This document shows, piece after piece, positions 8,553 to 17,519 of a DNA stretch of 49,961 bases. Under the pieces are notes generated by a model that searched no databases, was not told the origin of the DNA, and saw only the letters and a program-made list of their open reading frames with translations. A program made the position numbers and the translations under genes. Source of the stretch: Treponema sp. UBA7570. Lineage in GTDB: Bacteria; Spirochaetota; Spirochaetia; Treponematales; Treponemataceae. Positions within the stretch are counted from its first letter, which is position 1; every line of letters starts with the position of its first letter. The stretch spans positions 61,415 to 111,375 of the forward strand of contig DLLE01000028.1 of the NCBI GenBank assembly GCA_002477955.1, read 5' to 3'.

Positions 8553-9347
8553 TTAACGATAAGCAGCGACTTTTGTCCAAAGAGTAGACATCATCGAATC
8601 TTCGCTCTGAATTGTTTTCTGGCTCGCTTCGTAAGCACGGTTTACTTCAATCATTTTTACCATTTCATTAACAACATTTACGTTGCTTGTTTCCATATAT
8701 CCCTGCATCATTTTTGGACGTTCAAAGCCTTCAGCAACATAAGCCTCCCCAGAAATATCATTGCTTGACCACAAACTGTTTCCCATTTTTTTGAGATAGC
8801 GCTCATTGTCAAAACGAACAACTTTTATGCGGTCAATGAGCTCTCCATCTTTTGAATAAATCATTCCGTCTTCGTTTACGGTAAATTTATCGTCCTCAAC
8901 GTGAATTGCACCATTTTCGCCCATAAGAGGATAACCGTCTTTTGTTTCAAGAATTCCTTCTTTTCCGAGCAAGAAATTACCGTTTCTTGTGTAGCGTTCG
9001 CCAACTGGAGTTTGAACAGCAAAAAAACCTTCGCCGCTAAGAGCCATGTCAGAAGCAGAATTTGTAGAACGGAAAGAGCCCTGTTCAAATTTTGTAAAAT
9101 TTTCGTTTGTTTCAACACCAAGCCCAAGTTTTCCAATAATTGGAGCAACGTCTGCCGAGCCTACGGAAGTTTTATAAACACCGTCCGCCTGAGTTCGTCT
9201 TAAAAGAAGTTCCGGAAAAGACTTGCTTACAGAAATATCGCTTTTATAACCAGCAGTATCAACGTTTGCCAGATTATTAGAAATAGCATCCAGCCTGTTC
9301 TGCTGTGCATTCATTCCGCTCGAACCAATGTACCAACCTCTAATCAT
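8553..9347 (-). CDS. flgF: Flagellar rod protein FlgF (FlgG paralogue)
   Basis: 264 residues. The N-terminus, MIRGWYIGSSGMNAQQNRLDAISNNLANVDTAGYK in outline, and the C-terminal TSNVNVVNEMVKMIEVNRAYEASQKTIQ are flagellar rod signatures; the body differs clearly from the following flgG. I use the ATG at 9347, preceded by GGGAG. An in-frame ATG at 9443 would add 32 residues, but it lies upstream of the sigma-28 promoter (9388-9415) and lacks a ribosome site, so it cannot be the start of a message from that promoter. First gene of the rod operon. Confidence 0.93.
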   Translation of the reverse strand: MIRGWYIGSSGMNAQQNRLDAISNNLANVDTAGYKSDISVSKSFPELLLRRTQADGVYKTSVGSADVAPIIGKLGLGVETNENFTKFEQGSFRSTNSASDMALSGEGFFAVQTPVGERYTRNGNFLLGKEGILETKDGYPLMGENGAIHVEDDKFTVNEDGMIYSKDGELIDRIKVVRFDNERYLKKMGNSLWSSNDISGEAYVAEGFERPKMMQGYMETSNVNVVNEMVKMIEVNRAYEASQKTIQSEDSMMSTLWTKVAAYR

Positions 9348-9387
9348 ATTCGCTCCCAAAAACGCAAAAAAATACGCTACACTTTTA

Positions 9388-9415
9388 TTATCGGAAACCA
9401 TTTTTTTTGAGTTTA
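9388..9415 (-). promoter_or_regulatory. Sigma-28 (FliA-type) promoter of flgF-flgG-flgJ
   Basis: Minus strand TAAA (9415-9412), 16-base spacer, TCCGATAA (9395-9388), against the consensus TAAA-N15-GCCGATAA. Expected transcription start is near 9381, giving a leader of about 34 bases to the flgF ATG at 9347. Position directly before flagellar rod genes supports the call. Confidence 0.78.
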
Positions 9416-9583
9416 GCAATTTGATTTTGAATTTTGACTGCATTTTTTTTACTCTGACCGGTCAATGCGCTTTTTGGCACTAATTCTTTTTTCAAAAAAC
9501 TCCAGTTTGTCCAAAGTTAAGAAAATTGTTAATTTGTTTTTAAATTAAGTTAAATTTTTTTAGAATAATTAAAGAAAAAATGT

Positions 9584-9589
9584 TATAAT
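9584..9589 (+). promoter_or_regulatory. Probable -10 box before the EAL-domain gene
   Basis: A perfect TATAAT with only a weak -35 candidate (TAGAAT, 17 bases upstream). It is 27 bases before the TTG used as start of the EAL gene and diverges from the flgF promoter. Confidence 0.38.
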
Positions 9590-9615
9590 TATCTTTGTAT
9601 TTTGTGGCTTGAGTT

Positions 9616-11097
9616 TTGCTTAAAAACAGTTGGTTTACCGTGAATAAAATTTTTATATCAATTTTTATAACTATATTGTTAATTTTGACAGCAGCACTTA
9701 TTTTTGCTGTCAGATGGTTAAAAAAAAGTCTTTTTAGAGACGACCTTACAGGACTTTTAACTACAAAGAAGTTTCTTGCCGAGGTAAAAAAAACTCTAAA
9801 AAGAGCAAAAAATGTCCAGTATTCTCTCGTGTCGCTCGACATCAATTCATTCCGTTACATAACTCAGGTTTTCGGTCAAGACAACGGAAATAAGCTTTTG
9901 TCGGAGCTTGGTTCACTTTTTAGCAAAACCGCTCCAAAAGGCTCGCTTCTGTGCAGAAACTACAACGACAACTTTGCGTTTCTCATTAAGTCGACAGTTC
10001 TTCCAGTTCTCGAAGACATAATCGTAACAATGACGACTGTAAACGGCAAAATCAAAAAACTTTTGCCTCAGCATTTTAAAATTGAATTTTCAGTCGGCGT
10101 TTACGAAATAAAAGATCCAAACGAAGAACCACTGATGATTTTGGACAAGGCGCAGACTGCAAGAAAACTCGGAAAATCAAGCCTGAATCCAAAGCGAATA
10201 TGCGTTTTTACTTCCCAAATGGAAATTAACAGCCAGCTTGAAAAAGATATAATTTTTGACATGGAAAGAGCTTTTAAGGAAAACGAATTTGTCGTTTACT
10301 ACCAGCCTAAATTCCTTTTCAATACAGAAAAAATAATCGGCGCAGAAGCTCTTGTCCGCTGGAATCACAAAAAAAGAGGACTTTTGACACCTTCATATTT
10401 TGTTCCGATGTTTGAAAAAAACGGTTTTATTGAAAAAATCGATTTGCTCGTTTTTGAAAACGTATGCCAGTTTCTTGACCGCTGGAACAAATCTCAAAAA
10501 GATAAAAAAGAAAAACAGCCTCTCACAATTAGCTGCAACCTTTCTAGAGTCCAGCTTTATAATCCAGATGTCGCAAAAATTTACCACGATATTGCTTCAA
10601 AATACGAAATCGCGCCTTCAAAAATCGAAATTGAACTTACAGAAAGCCTGATGATGGACAATAAAGAACGTCTTTTAAAAGCTATGAACGAAATTAAAAA
10701 TGCAGGATTTTCTATTTCTGTCGATGATTTTGGTTCTGGATTTTCTTCTCTCAGTCTTTTAAAAGATTTGCCGGCAAATGTAATCAAGCTCGACAAAGAA
10801 TTCTTAAATACGCAAAATACGGAAAAAGAGCACATAATTATAAATTCTGTCATAAACATGGCAAAAAATCTGGATATGGCGACAGTTGCAGAAGGTGTTG
10901 AAGATGCAAAACAGTCTGCTCTGTTAAAAAAAATGGGCTGCGACATTGTTCAAGGCTATTTCTATGCAAAACCTATGCCGCAAAACAAATTTAAGGAACT
11001 TTTGGATAATCCGGATAATTTTGATTCTAAAAAAAATGATGATTCAACGGATAAAACCGAAAAAACTGATGCTAAAAAAAGTGATGAACATAAATAA
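9616..11097 (+). CDS. Membrane-anchored cyclic-di-GMP phosphodiesterase: degenerate GGDEF plus EAL
   Basis: About 493 residues. An N-terminal membrane helix (FISIFITILLILTAALIFAV) is followed by a GGDEF domain (about 40-195) that starts with the usual DDLTGL but has RNYNDNFAFL where GGDEF should be, so cyclase activity is not expected. The EAL domain (about 205-465) keeps the catalytic set: GAEALVRW, the Asn of NLSRVQL, ELTESLMMD, VDDFGSGFSS, IKLDKEFL, VAEGVED and QGYFYAKPMP. Prediction: an active c-di-GMP hydrolase with a possible GTP-sensing pseudo-GGDEF. The tail is a Lys/Asp-rich low-complexity stretch. The start is uncertain: TTG at 9616 or GTG at 9640; neither has a good ribosome site. 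It lies next to flagellar genes but diverges from them. Confidence 0.88.
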   Translation: MLKNSWFTVNKIFISIFITILLILTAALIFAVRWLKKSLFRDDLTGLLTTKKFLAEVKKTLKRAKNVQYSLVSLDINSFRYITQVFGQDNGNKLLSELGSLFSKTAPKGSLLCRNYNDNFAFLIKSTVLPVLEDIIVTMTTVNGKIKKLLPQHFKIEFSVGVYEIKDPNEEPLMILDKAQTARKLGKSSLNPKRICVFTSQMEINSQLEKDIIFDMERAFKENEFVVYYQPKFLFNTEKIIGAEALVRWNHKKRGLLTPSYFVPMFEKNGFIEKIDLLVFENVCQFLDRWNKSQKDKKEKQPLTISCNLSRVQLYNPDVAKIYHDIASKYEIAPSKIEIELTESLMMDNKERLLKAMNEIKNAGFSISVDDFGSGFSSLSLLKDLPANVIKLDKEFLNTQNTEKEHIIINSVINMAKNLDMATVAEGVEDAKQSALLKKMGCDIVQGYFYAKPMPQNKFKELLDNPDNFDSKKNDDSTDKTEKTDAKKSDEHK

Positions 11098-11130
11098 ACA
11101 GGCAATAATAAAATCCTGATTCAAATTTGT

Positions 11131-11159
11131 TTGAAAACTGAAAAAACTAGATTTATAAT
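11131..11159 (+). promoter_or_regulatory. Sigma-70-type promoter of glgC
   Basis: TTGAAA (11131-11136), 17-base spacer, TATAAT (11154-11159). About 45 bases of leader precede the glgC ATG at 11213. Confidence 0.65.
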
Positions 11160-11212
11160 TAAATATATTAAAAAAATGCAATGAATGTTGCAGCGAAATA
11201 TGGGAGTCACTT

Positions 11213-12508
11213 ATGAGCACAAAAAACACAACAGAAAAAACAAGGGTAATTGCAATTATTCTTGGAGGTGGAAAAGGAACCCGACTTTACCCTCTCACAA
11301 AGGAGCGTTCAAAACCAGCAGTACCTTTTGGCGGAAAATACAGAATCGTTGACATTCCAATTTCCAACTGCATCAATTCAGGTTACAGAAAAATTTATCT
11401 GCTTACTCAGTTTAACAGCGCATCTTTACACCATCACATTACAAGAACATACAATTTCGACAATTTTTCTGGCGGATTTGTAGAAATTCTTGCAGCTGAA
11501 CAAACACTAGAAAATTCTGGCTGGTTTGAAGGAACAGCAGATGCTGTACGCAAAAATATGATTCACTTTAAATCGGCTAATCCTACGCATTACATAATTC
11601 TTTCAGGCGACCAGCTTTATAGAATGAATTTAAAAGCCTTTATGGACAGCCATATTCAAAGCGGAGCTGACATCACTATTGCTACAACAGCAGTAAACCG
11701 CCAGGATGCTTCTGGCTTTGGAATTATGAAAATCGACTCAAAAAACAAGATTACGGCATTTCAAGAAAAGCCTGCAAAAGATTTAGATATTTCTGACTGG
11801 AAAATTCCTCAGAATGCACGCGGCGACCTTCCTCCTGAAAAAGAATATCTCGCTTCTATGGGAATTTACATTTTCAACGCAAAGACAATGGAAGAAGCCT
11901 TGGACAACAGCTATACGGACTTCGGAAAAGAAATCATTCCAAAATCAATCAAAACAAAAAAGGTAAATTCTTATATTTTTGACGGTTATTGGGAAGATAT
12001 TGGAACAATTAGAAGTTTCTACAATGCAACTCTCGATTTGACAGAATACAATCCTGCTTTCAACCTTTATGACGTTGAAGAGCCAATTTACACTCACATG
12101 AGAAACCTTCCGCCATCAAAAATCAACGGCGCAGAAATTGAAAATTCTTTGACTTCAGAAGGATGTGTAATTACAAAAGCAAAGCTCAAGCACTCTGTAA
12201 TCGGAGTTCGTTCTGTAATCGAAAACGGCAGTGAGTTAAATGGCGTAATTACGATGGGTTCAGACTTCTACGAAACAGAAGACACAAAAAAGAAGAATGA
12301 AGAAATCGGAAAACCAAACATTGGAATCGGCAAAAACTGCCAAATTGCAAGCACAATCATCGACAAAAATGCGGCAATCGGCGACAACTGCCAGATTAAC
12401 ATAAGCGGCAAAAAATATGAAGATGGCGACCATGGACTTTTCTACTCTGCGGACGGCATTGTCGTAATCAGAAAAGGCACTGTAATTCCTGCCGGAACAA
12501 TTATCTAA
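11213..12508 (+). CDS. glgC: Glucose-1-phosphate adenylyltransferase
   Basis: 431 residues. It makes ADP-glucose, the donor for glycogen synthesis. The nucleotidyltransferase signature ILGGGKGTRLYPLTKERSKPAVPFGG is near the N-terminus, followed by DIPISNCINSG, the LSGDQLYRM metal block, GFGIMKID, and FDGYWEDIGTI. The C-terminal half has hexapeptide-like repeats (GVRSVIENGSEL, IGIGKNCQIASTIIDKNAAIGDNCQI). A GGGAG ribosome site precedes the ATG. It is followed 28 bases later by a J-domain gene, probably co-transcribed. No other glg gene is nearby. Confidence 0.95.
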   Translation: MSTKNTTEKTRVIAIILGGGKGTRLYPLTKERSKPAVPFGGKYRIVDIPISNCINSGYRKIYLLTQFNSASLHHHITRTYNFDNFSGGFVEILAAEQTLENSGWFEGTADAVRKNMIHFKSANPTHYIILSGDQLYRMNLKAFMDSHIQSGADITIATTAVNRQDASGFGIMKIDSKNKITAFQEKPAKDLDISDWKIPQNARGDLPPEKEYLASMGIYIFNAKTMEEALDNSYTDFGKEIIPKSIKTKKVNSYIFDGYWEDIGTIRSFYNATLDLTEYNPAFNLYDVEEPIYTHMRNLPPSKINGAEIENSLTSEGCVITKAKLKHSVIGVRSVIENGSELNGVITMGSDFYETEDTKKKNEEIGKPNIGIGKNCQIASTIIDKNAAIGDNCQINISGKKYEDGDHGLFYSADGIVVIRKGTVIPAGTII

Positions 12509-12536
12509 AAAAATAAAGCAAAAGGAAATACGAAAA

Positions 12537-12989
12537 ATGCCGGATTCTATGTATGATAAACTGGGAGAACTGCTCAGCGAAGCGATTGAATCCGGCAATT
12601 TTTTTTACGAAAAAGAACATTCCTCTCTGAATATAGAACAAAAATCTTATGAAGAAGAAAGAGAAAAAAAAATATGCATAGATTCAGTTCAATGGAAGAA
12701 TAAAAAAAAGCCTTATGAGAAAAATCCGCTTAAAAATAAAATTTTACTAAAAAACGCAGGAACAGAAATTCAAAAAGCCGCGGCAATAATCGGCATAACA
12801 GACGAAATGTCTTTAGAAGACGCAAAAAAGCAGTTTAGAAAAAAAATTATACGGTTTCATCCTGATAAAAATGCCGACAATGAAATTATGAGAAAAATTA
12901 CAAAAGAAAAAACAGAACAGATTCTCTCAAACTGGAAAATTCTCGAAGAGTGGTTTTCCAAGATTTTAGCAAAAAACTTAAAAAACTAA
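12537..12989 (+). CDS. J-domain (DnaJ-like) co-chaperone protein
   Basis: 150 residues. The C-terminal half is a J-domain: IIGITDEMSLEDAKKQFRKKI, then the HPD motif in RFHPDKNADN, then a C-terminal helix. The N-terminal ~70 residues are charged and Lys/Glu-rich with no recognised fold, and there is no Gly/Phe or zinc-finger region, so this is a class III J-protein. It would stimulate Hsp70 ATPase on a specific client, unknown here. AAGGA lies about 10 bases before the ATG. It follows glgC on the same strand and converges with atoC. Confidence 0.82.
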   Translation: MPDSMYDKLGELLSEAIESGNFFYEKEHSSLNIEQKSYEEEREKKICIDSVQWKNKKKPYEKNPLKNKILLKNAGTEIQKAAAIIGITDEMSLEDAKKQFRKKIIRFHPDKNADNEIMRKITKEKTEQILSNWKILEEWFSKILAKNLKN

Positions 12990-13031
12990 AAACAACGCAA
13001 AAAGCAGTTTTTCATTTTAATATGATAAAAG

Positions 13032-14399
13032 TTATTCTTCTTCCGGCTCGGAACTTGCCGCAAGGCCGTATTCGTTCAGCTTGCGGTGAAGAGTTTTTCT
13101 TCCGATTTTTAAAATATCCGCTGTCTTTGTTTTGTTTCCGTTGTTCAATTCAAGATTTTCAAGAATAATCATTTTTTCGGCATCTTCAAGGCTAATTCCA
13201 TAAGGCACAAGAATTCCCGAACTGTTTTTTTTGTTTTCCAGTTGAATCGTCAAGTCTTCCGCCTGAATTTCATCTCCGCTCGCCATAACGACGGCACTTT
13301 CCACGCAATGCTGAAGTTCACGCACGTTTCCAGGCCAATCATAATTGAAAAGAATATTTTTTGCAGAATTAGAAAAGCCTTTTATATTCTTGTTGTTTTC
13401 CTTGTTGTATTTTGAAAGAAAATTGTTTAGCAAAAGCGGAATATCGTCTTTTCGCTCACGCAATGGCGGCACCGTAATTTCAATTCCCTTAAGGCGAAAA
13501 TAAAGATCTTCGCGGAAATGTTTTTGTTTTACCTCATCTTCGAGTTTTTTGTTTGTGGCAGAAATTACACGGACATCGACCTCAATCGTTTTTTCTCCGC
13601 CAACGCGTTCAAACTTTTTTTCCTGCAAAACTCTTAAAAGCTTAACTTGAACTCCTGGATTTATTTCGCCGATTTCGTCCAAAAAAATTGTTCCGCCGTC
13701 AGCAAGCTCAAATTTGCCTTTATGCAGAGTTTCAGCGCCAGTAAAAGCGCCTTTTTCATGACCAAAAAGTTCGCTTTCGAGCAAAGACTCGCTTAAAGCC
13801 GCACAATGCACTTTTATAAAAGGCTTGTCCCGTCTTGAAGATTTTTGCTGAATTGCATCCGCAACAACTTCTTTTCCAACGCCGCTTTCCCCCGTTATCA
13901 ATATGCTTATCTTTGAATCTGCAACCTTGTTTATAAGATTGTTTACTTTTTGAAGGGAAGGACTTTTTCCAACCATATTGTCTGACGATTTTGACTTAAC
14001 TTCGGATAAAAGCTCCTGATGCTGCAAGCTAAGCTCCCTGCCCTTGAGCGCCCGCTTTACAACAAGTTCCAAATGCTCAAGATTGAGAGGCTTTGTCAAA
14101 AAATCGTACGCACCGTTTTGCATTGCGGATACGGCAGCATCAATTGAACCGTGGCCTGTTAAAACAATTACAGGAATTCCCGGCATTTCGCGTGTCACTT
14201 TTTTTAAGACATCCTCTCCGTTTGTTCCAGGCATTCTCAAATCTGTAATTACAAGGTCAATATCGCCTTTTGAAAGAAATTCCAGACCTTCATCGCCGTT
14301 TGCGGCAATTTTTACATCATAGCCGTCCATTTCAAAGTCGGCAGCAAGTCCTTCACGGATATTTTTTTCATCATCAATTACCAAAAGTGTAAATTTCAT
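13032..14399 (-). CDS. atoC: Sigma-54-dependent response regulator, NtrC/AtoC type
   Basis: 455 residues in three domains. Receiver domain (1-120) with the acidic pair in VIDDEKN, the phospho-acceptor Asp in LVITDLRMPG and a Lys in FLTKPLN. AAA+ domain (about 140-370) with Walker A GESGVGKE, the sigma-54-contacting GAFTGA loop, Walker B GGTIFLDEIGE and an arginine-finger region LYFRLKG. Fis-type helix-turn-helix at the C-terminus (NKTKTADILKIGRKTLHRKL). It overlaps the upstream kinase gene by four bases (ATGA), so the two are translationally coupled. It should activate sigma-54 promoters after phosphorylation. An AtoS/AtoC-type pair is characteristic of Treponema; targets are not visible. Confidence 0.93.
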   Translation of the reverse strand: MKFTLLVIDDEKNIREGLAADFEMDGYDVKIAANGDEGLEFLSKGDIDLVITDLRMPGTNGEDVLKKVTREMPGIPVIVLTGHGSIDAAVSAMQNGAYDFLTKPLNLEHLELVVKRALKGRELSLQHQELLSEVKSKSSDNMVGKSPSLQKVNNLINKVADSKISILITGESGVGKEVVADAIQQKSSRRDKPFIKVHCAALSESLLESELFGHEKGAFTGAETLHKGKFELADGGTIFLDEIGEINPGVQVKLLRVLQEKKFERVGGEKTIEVDVRVISATNKKLEDEVKQKHFREDLYFRLKGIEITVPPLRERKDDIPLLLNNFLSKYNKENNKNIKGFSNSAKNILFNYDWPGNVRELQHCVESAVVMASGDEIQAEDLTIQLENKKNSSGILVPYGISLEDAEKMIILENLELNNGNKTKTADILKIGRKTLHRKLNEYGLAASSEPEEE

Positions 14400-15634
14400 C
14401 TGCCCTCCTCATCGTGAGTCAAAAGTTTTTTCTGCGTCTGCGGAATTGGAATCGTAATTGTAAATTCAGAACCTTCGCCCAAAACCGAATCAACGCTAAT
14501 ATCTCCAGAAAATTCTTTTATGATTTTATAGGACATTGCCATTCCCAAACCAGTGCCGTTTGCTTTTGTCGTGTAATAAGGCTCAAAAATTCGGGATTTT
14601 ACTTCTTCGCTCATTCCCGTGCCGTTGTCCGAAATTTTCAAAATAAATCTATCATCTTTTGCTTCTGTTTTTATAAGAATTTTTCCAAAAAACACTTCTT
14701 CAAAAGCGTTTGCCTTTATGCTTGCGTGGAACCGATCTTCGATTGCAGCAAGCGCGTTTTGAGCAATATTTACCAGCACTTCTCTAAAAAGTTTTTCATC
14801 AATTAAAAGCTTTGGATCTTCTTTGCAAAGTTCGGATTCAACCTTGATTTTTTTTTCGTTAAATTCAGGCGTTATAAAACCAATAAAATCTGTTAAAAGA
14901 GCATTTACCTTTACGAGCGAAAAATTTGCAGAAACAGGACGAACTGCCATTAAAAAATCAACAACAATCTTGTTCAAACGGTCAATTTCCTGGTTTACAA
15001 CTTCAAGATAATTCTCTGTAAACTTCGGATCTGGCAACATTCCATCGCCTTCCCGCTTTTTTCTGATCGCCTTTTGCAAAAGTTGAATATGAATGCTTAT
15101 TGCTCCAAGCGGATTTTTTATTTCGTGAGCAACGCTTGCAGCAATGTTTGTAAGACCGGCCATGGTTTCCATTCGATGAAGCAAAACTTCCTGACTACGC
15201 TTTTGAGTTACATCTTCAATCATTATTATGCTGCCGGAGATTTCGTTATTTTGAACAAGTGGAATTACAGAAATTTCAATAAATCTTACAGAACCGCCAG
15301 GCGTAGAAACCGTGTATTCTTCGCTCAAATTTGTGCAGTTATTTTCATCGCAGCCTTTTAAAAATTTACAAATTTCTTCATCATCAATAAAATCGTAAAA
15401 TTTTTGATTCCGGTTTTCTTCTGGAGAAGATTTTAAAGGCAGATAGCGTTCAGCAGCTTTATTTATCTGAGTAACTTTCCAGTTTTTTTCTACGCTTACA
15501 AGTCCAGTAGAAAGAGATTGAAAAATTGACTGAAAAACTTCGTTTTGATTTTTTATTTCGTTAAAAAAAAGCTCAATCTGCCCTGGAGACAATTTTGAAA
15601 GCTTTTCATATACGCGATTTGAAAATTCCTGCAT
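14396..15634 (-). CDS. atoS: NtrB/AtoS-type cytoplasmic sensor histidine kinase
   Basis: 412 residues with no membrane segment or signal peptide. A PAS-like sensor region (about 30-140) contains VEKNWKVTQINKAAERYL and GSIIMIEDVTQ. The HisKA box is SVAHEIKNPLGAISIHIQLLQ (phosphorylated His). The ATPase domain has the N-box NIAQNALAAI, G1 DNGTGMS, the F-box IFEPYYTTK and G2 GTGLGMAMS. It phosphorylates the overlapping atoC product. TTGGAGGA precedes the ATG at 15634 and forms the end of the dispersed repeat at 15639-15761. Signal unknown. Confidence 0.92.
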   Translation of the reverse strand: MQEFSNRVYEKLSKLSPGQIELFFNEIKNQNEVFQSIFQSLSTGLVSVEKNWKVTQINKAAERYLPLKSSPEENRNQKFYDFIDDEEICKFLKGCDENNCTNLSEEYTVSTPGGSVRFIEISVIPLVQNNEISGSIIMIEDVTQKRSQEVLLHRMETMAGLTNIAASVAHEIKNPLGAISIHIQLLQKAIRKKREGDGMLPDPKFTENYLEVVNQEIDRLNKIVVDFLMAVRPVSANFSLVKVNALLTDFIGFITPEFNEKKIKVESELCKEDPKLLIDEKLFREVLVNIAQNALAAIEDRFHASIKANAFEEVFFGKILIKTEAKDDRFILKISDNGTGMSEEVKSRIFEPYYTTKANGTGLGMAMSYKIIKEFSGDISVDSVLGEGSEFTITIPIPQTQKKLLTHDEEGR

Positions 15635-15638
15635 AAAT

Positions 15639-15761
15639 CCTCCAATAAAACTCCGCGTTAACGGCTAGCCACGGATGGCGAGAACCACAGTTTGAGAAAG
15701 CAACGCTTTGAGCAAAATATGGTTATAAAAATTACAAAGATGCAATTTTTATCATGCCTCC
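15639..15761 (-). repeat. Intergenic repeat, copy A (between holB and atoS)
   Basis: About 123 bases, nearly the same as copy B at 17672-17794 in the same orientation; I count about ten differences over some 86 aligned bases in the central part. One end (minus-strand direction) starts with a GGAG plus ATGATAAAAATT segment capable of forming an AT hairpin. The other end runs into the Shine-Dalgarno of atoS. It does not encode a plausible protein. Confidence 0.75.
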
Positions 15762-15797
15762 TCCATAATCCAATCCGTAATTTTTGTTCAGACAGTT

Positions 15798-17033
15798 TTA
15801 AAACAGATTCGCCTTTCTGATTCCCGCCAAATCCCTGTAAAGTTTTTCCAATGCTGCAACTGGTTTTTGATTATAAACAGAAACATTGTTAAAACACTGC
15901 CTTACAGCCTGAATGTTTTTTATTTCGACTTCTGCGTTTCGTCCAGAATTCTCATTTTTTTCAACCGGATTTTTTTGAGATTCAAGAATTCCCTGCAAAA
16001 AAATTTTGAACATTGTGCGCGGCTCAAAATCTTCGCATTTTTTTACGATTTCGCTAATTTGAATAAGTTTATTTTCCCTAATTCCGTTATAAAAAAAATC
16101 CGCCGTTGATTTTATATCTTTGGGAGAAACTGGCAAAAAAGTCTGTAAATATTCTTGAATTTGCCCGTTTCCCTTGTCAGCGCTGTCATGAAAAACCCTT
16201 TCAATTACTTCGCGCTGCTGATTTTGAGTACGTTCGACAAAACTGTAAGTGCGAACCCTCGAAAGAATAGTCGGCATTACGGCTCCACGGCTCGCAGTCG
16301 TAAGAATGAATACAGCATCTTCCGGCGGTTCTTCAAGAATTTTTAAAAGCGCATTCCTACAACTTTCGTTCATTTTGTCCGCATTTTCTATAATAAGAAC
16401 TTTTTTTCCGTCATTAGATTTCATTCTTGTCCAAAAAGCAGCCTTTCTGATATGGTCAATAGGAAGAGAATCGTACATAAAAATTGATTCCAGTTTTTGC
16501 GCAGACTGAAGAACTTTTTTTGTAATTTCTTCAAGCTCTTCATTCGCAGGAACAGGAAATTCAGGGTTAAGGCGTTCAAGCTGTTCGTTTATTTCTTCTA
16601 CAAGCGGCGAAAGCTTTGAAAGCTTGTCATCGCCTTCCCACAATACAGGGCTAAAACGCAAAACAAGCTTCCGAACAGAACGAATATAAAGGTAACGGGC
16701 AGCAGGCAAATGTGAATAATTATTTGCTCCAGCGTCCAAAAGAGTTCTTGTGGCAGCAAGAATTTCCAGGGAACAGTCACGAGGACCCGCCAAAATGATA
16801 TTTGTTCCGGCAAGTTCTTTTTGCTTTCGGCAGGAAGGACAGTTGCAAAGCCAGTTTCCTTTTTTTTCTGGCAAATGTTCTGTACAAGAAAGAATTCTTG
16901 CAAGCTCAAGCGCACATGTCAGTTTTCCGGAAGATTGAGGACCAGAAAGCAAAATCGAAGAAGGAAGTGTTTTGTTTTTTATATCGAGCATCAAAAGAGA
17001 GGCCGCGTCCTGATACAGAAGATTTTCAAACAT
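15798..17033 (-). CDS. holB: DNA polymerase III delta-prime subunit-like clamp-loader ATPase
   Basis: About 411 residues. Walker A is SGPQSSGKLT. A Cys4 zinc site (LSC, WLCNCPSCRKQ) follows, as in the clamp-loader family. Further on come VLIIENADKMNESCRNALLKILEEPPEDAVFILTT (Walker B region and sensor) and PTILSRVRTYSF, all typical of DnaX/HolB. An insertion between the zinc site and the Walker B region (about residues 75-190) is longer than usual. The start is set at the ATG at 17033 because it overlaps the cvpA stop by one base (TAATG); an upstream in-frame ATG at 17096 would add 21 residues inside cvpA. Confidence 0.85.
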   Translation of the reverse strand: MFENLLYQDAASLLMLDIKNKTLPSSILLSGPQSSGKLTCALELARILSCTEHLPEKKGNWLCNCPSCRKQKELAGTNIILAGPRDCSLEILAATRTLLDAGANNYSHLPAARYLYIRSVRKLVLRFSPVLWEGDDKLSKLSPLVEEINEQLERLNPEFPVPANEELEEITKKVLQSAQKLESIFMYDSLPIDHIRKAAFWTRMKSNDGKKVLIIENADKMNESCRNALLKILEEPPEDAVFILTTASRGAVMPTILSRVRTYSFVERTQNQQREVIERVFHDSADKGNGQIQEYLQTFLPVSPKDIKSTADFFYNGIRENKLIQISEIVKKCEDFEPRTMFKIFLQGILESQKNPVEKNENSGRNAEVEIKNIQAVRQCFNNVSVYNQKPVAALEKLYRDLAGIRKANLF

Positions 17034-17512
17034 TAGACAAAAACCGCTCCCAAAGTTACAATTGGTTTTGCAAGAATTGGTGAAAAATATGTCCAAAAAA
17101 ATGTACTATCAATAAAATCAGTAGAAAACCACGGCTGAGCTTTTAACACGATTACAATTGCGCTGACAATTACAAGTCCTTCGGCCATTCCAATAGCAAA
17201 TCCCAAAATTTTATCAAGACTTTTTAAGATTTCACCTTTAAAAATTCCTGCAATAACCGTCTGCAAAATTTTTACGAATAAAAAAACAACTATAAACAGA
17301 AGTATAAATGAAATAACAAGACAAACGCTCTTTATTTTTATTATTTTTTCAAGAAAAGGACTTAAACTGCCGCAAAAAAACACGGCGACAAGAATTCCAG
17401 CAACAAGAGCAAGTTTTCCGAACAATTCCTTTAAAAAACCTTTTGCACAAGCAGCTATCGCAAAAAATAAAACTATTATAAAAAAAACTACATCAATAAA
17501 GCCAAAATGCAT
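17033..17512 (-). CDS. cvpA: CvpA-family membrane protein
   Basis: 159 residues with four predicted membrane helices. The opening GFIDVVFFIIVLFFAIAACAKGFLKEL is the CvpA pattern, and a Gly-rich helix LDKILGFAIGMAEGLVIVSAIVIVL follows. Family members affect colicin V production or envelope functions; the exact role is unknown. AGGAG lies 7 bases before the ATG at 17512. A large structured segment (17520-17794) separates it from murG. Its stop overlaps the holB start. Confidence 0.82.
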   Translation of the reverse strand: MHFGFIDVVFFIIVLFFAIAACAKGFLKELFGKLALVAGILVAVFFCGSLSPFLEKIIKIKSVCLVISFILLFIVVFLFVKILQTVIAGIFKGEILKSLDKILGFAIGMAEGLVIVSAIVIVLKAQPWFSTDFIDSTFFWTYFSPILAKPIVTLGAVFV

Positions 17513-17519
17513 TATTTTT

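Noticed and set aside
9348..9443. N-terminal extension of flgF
   Set aside because: The extension lies across and upstream of the sigma-28 promoter and lacks a ribosome site; the FlgF N-terminus begins at 9347.
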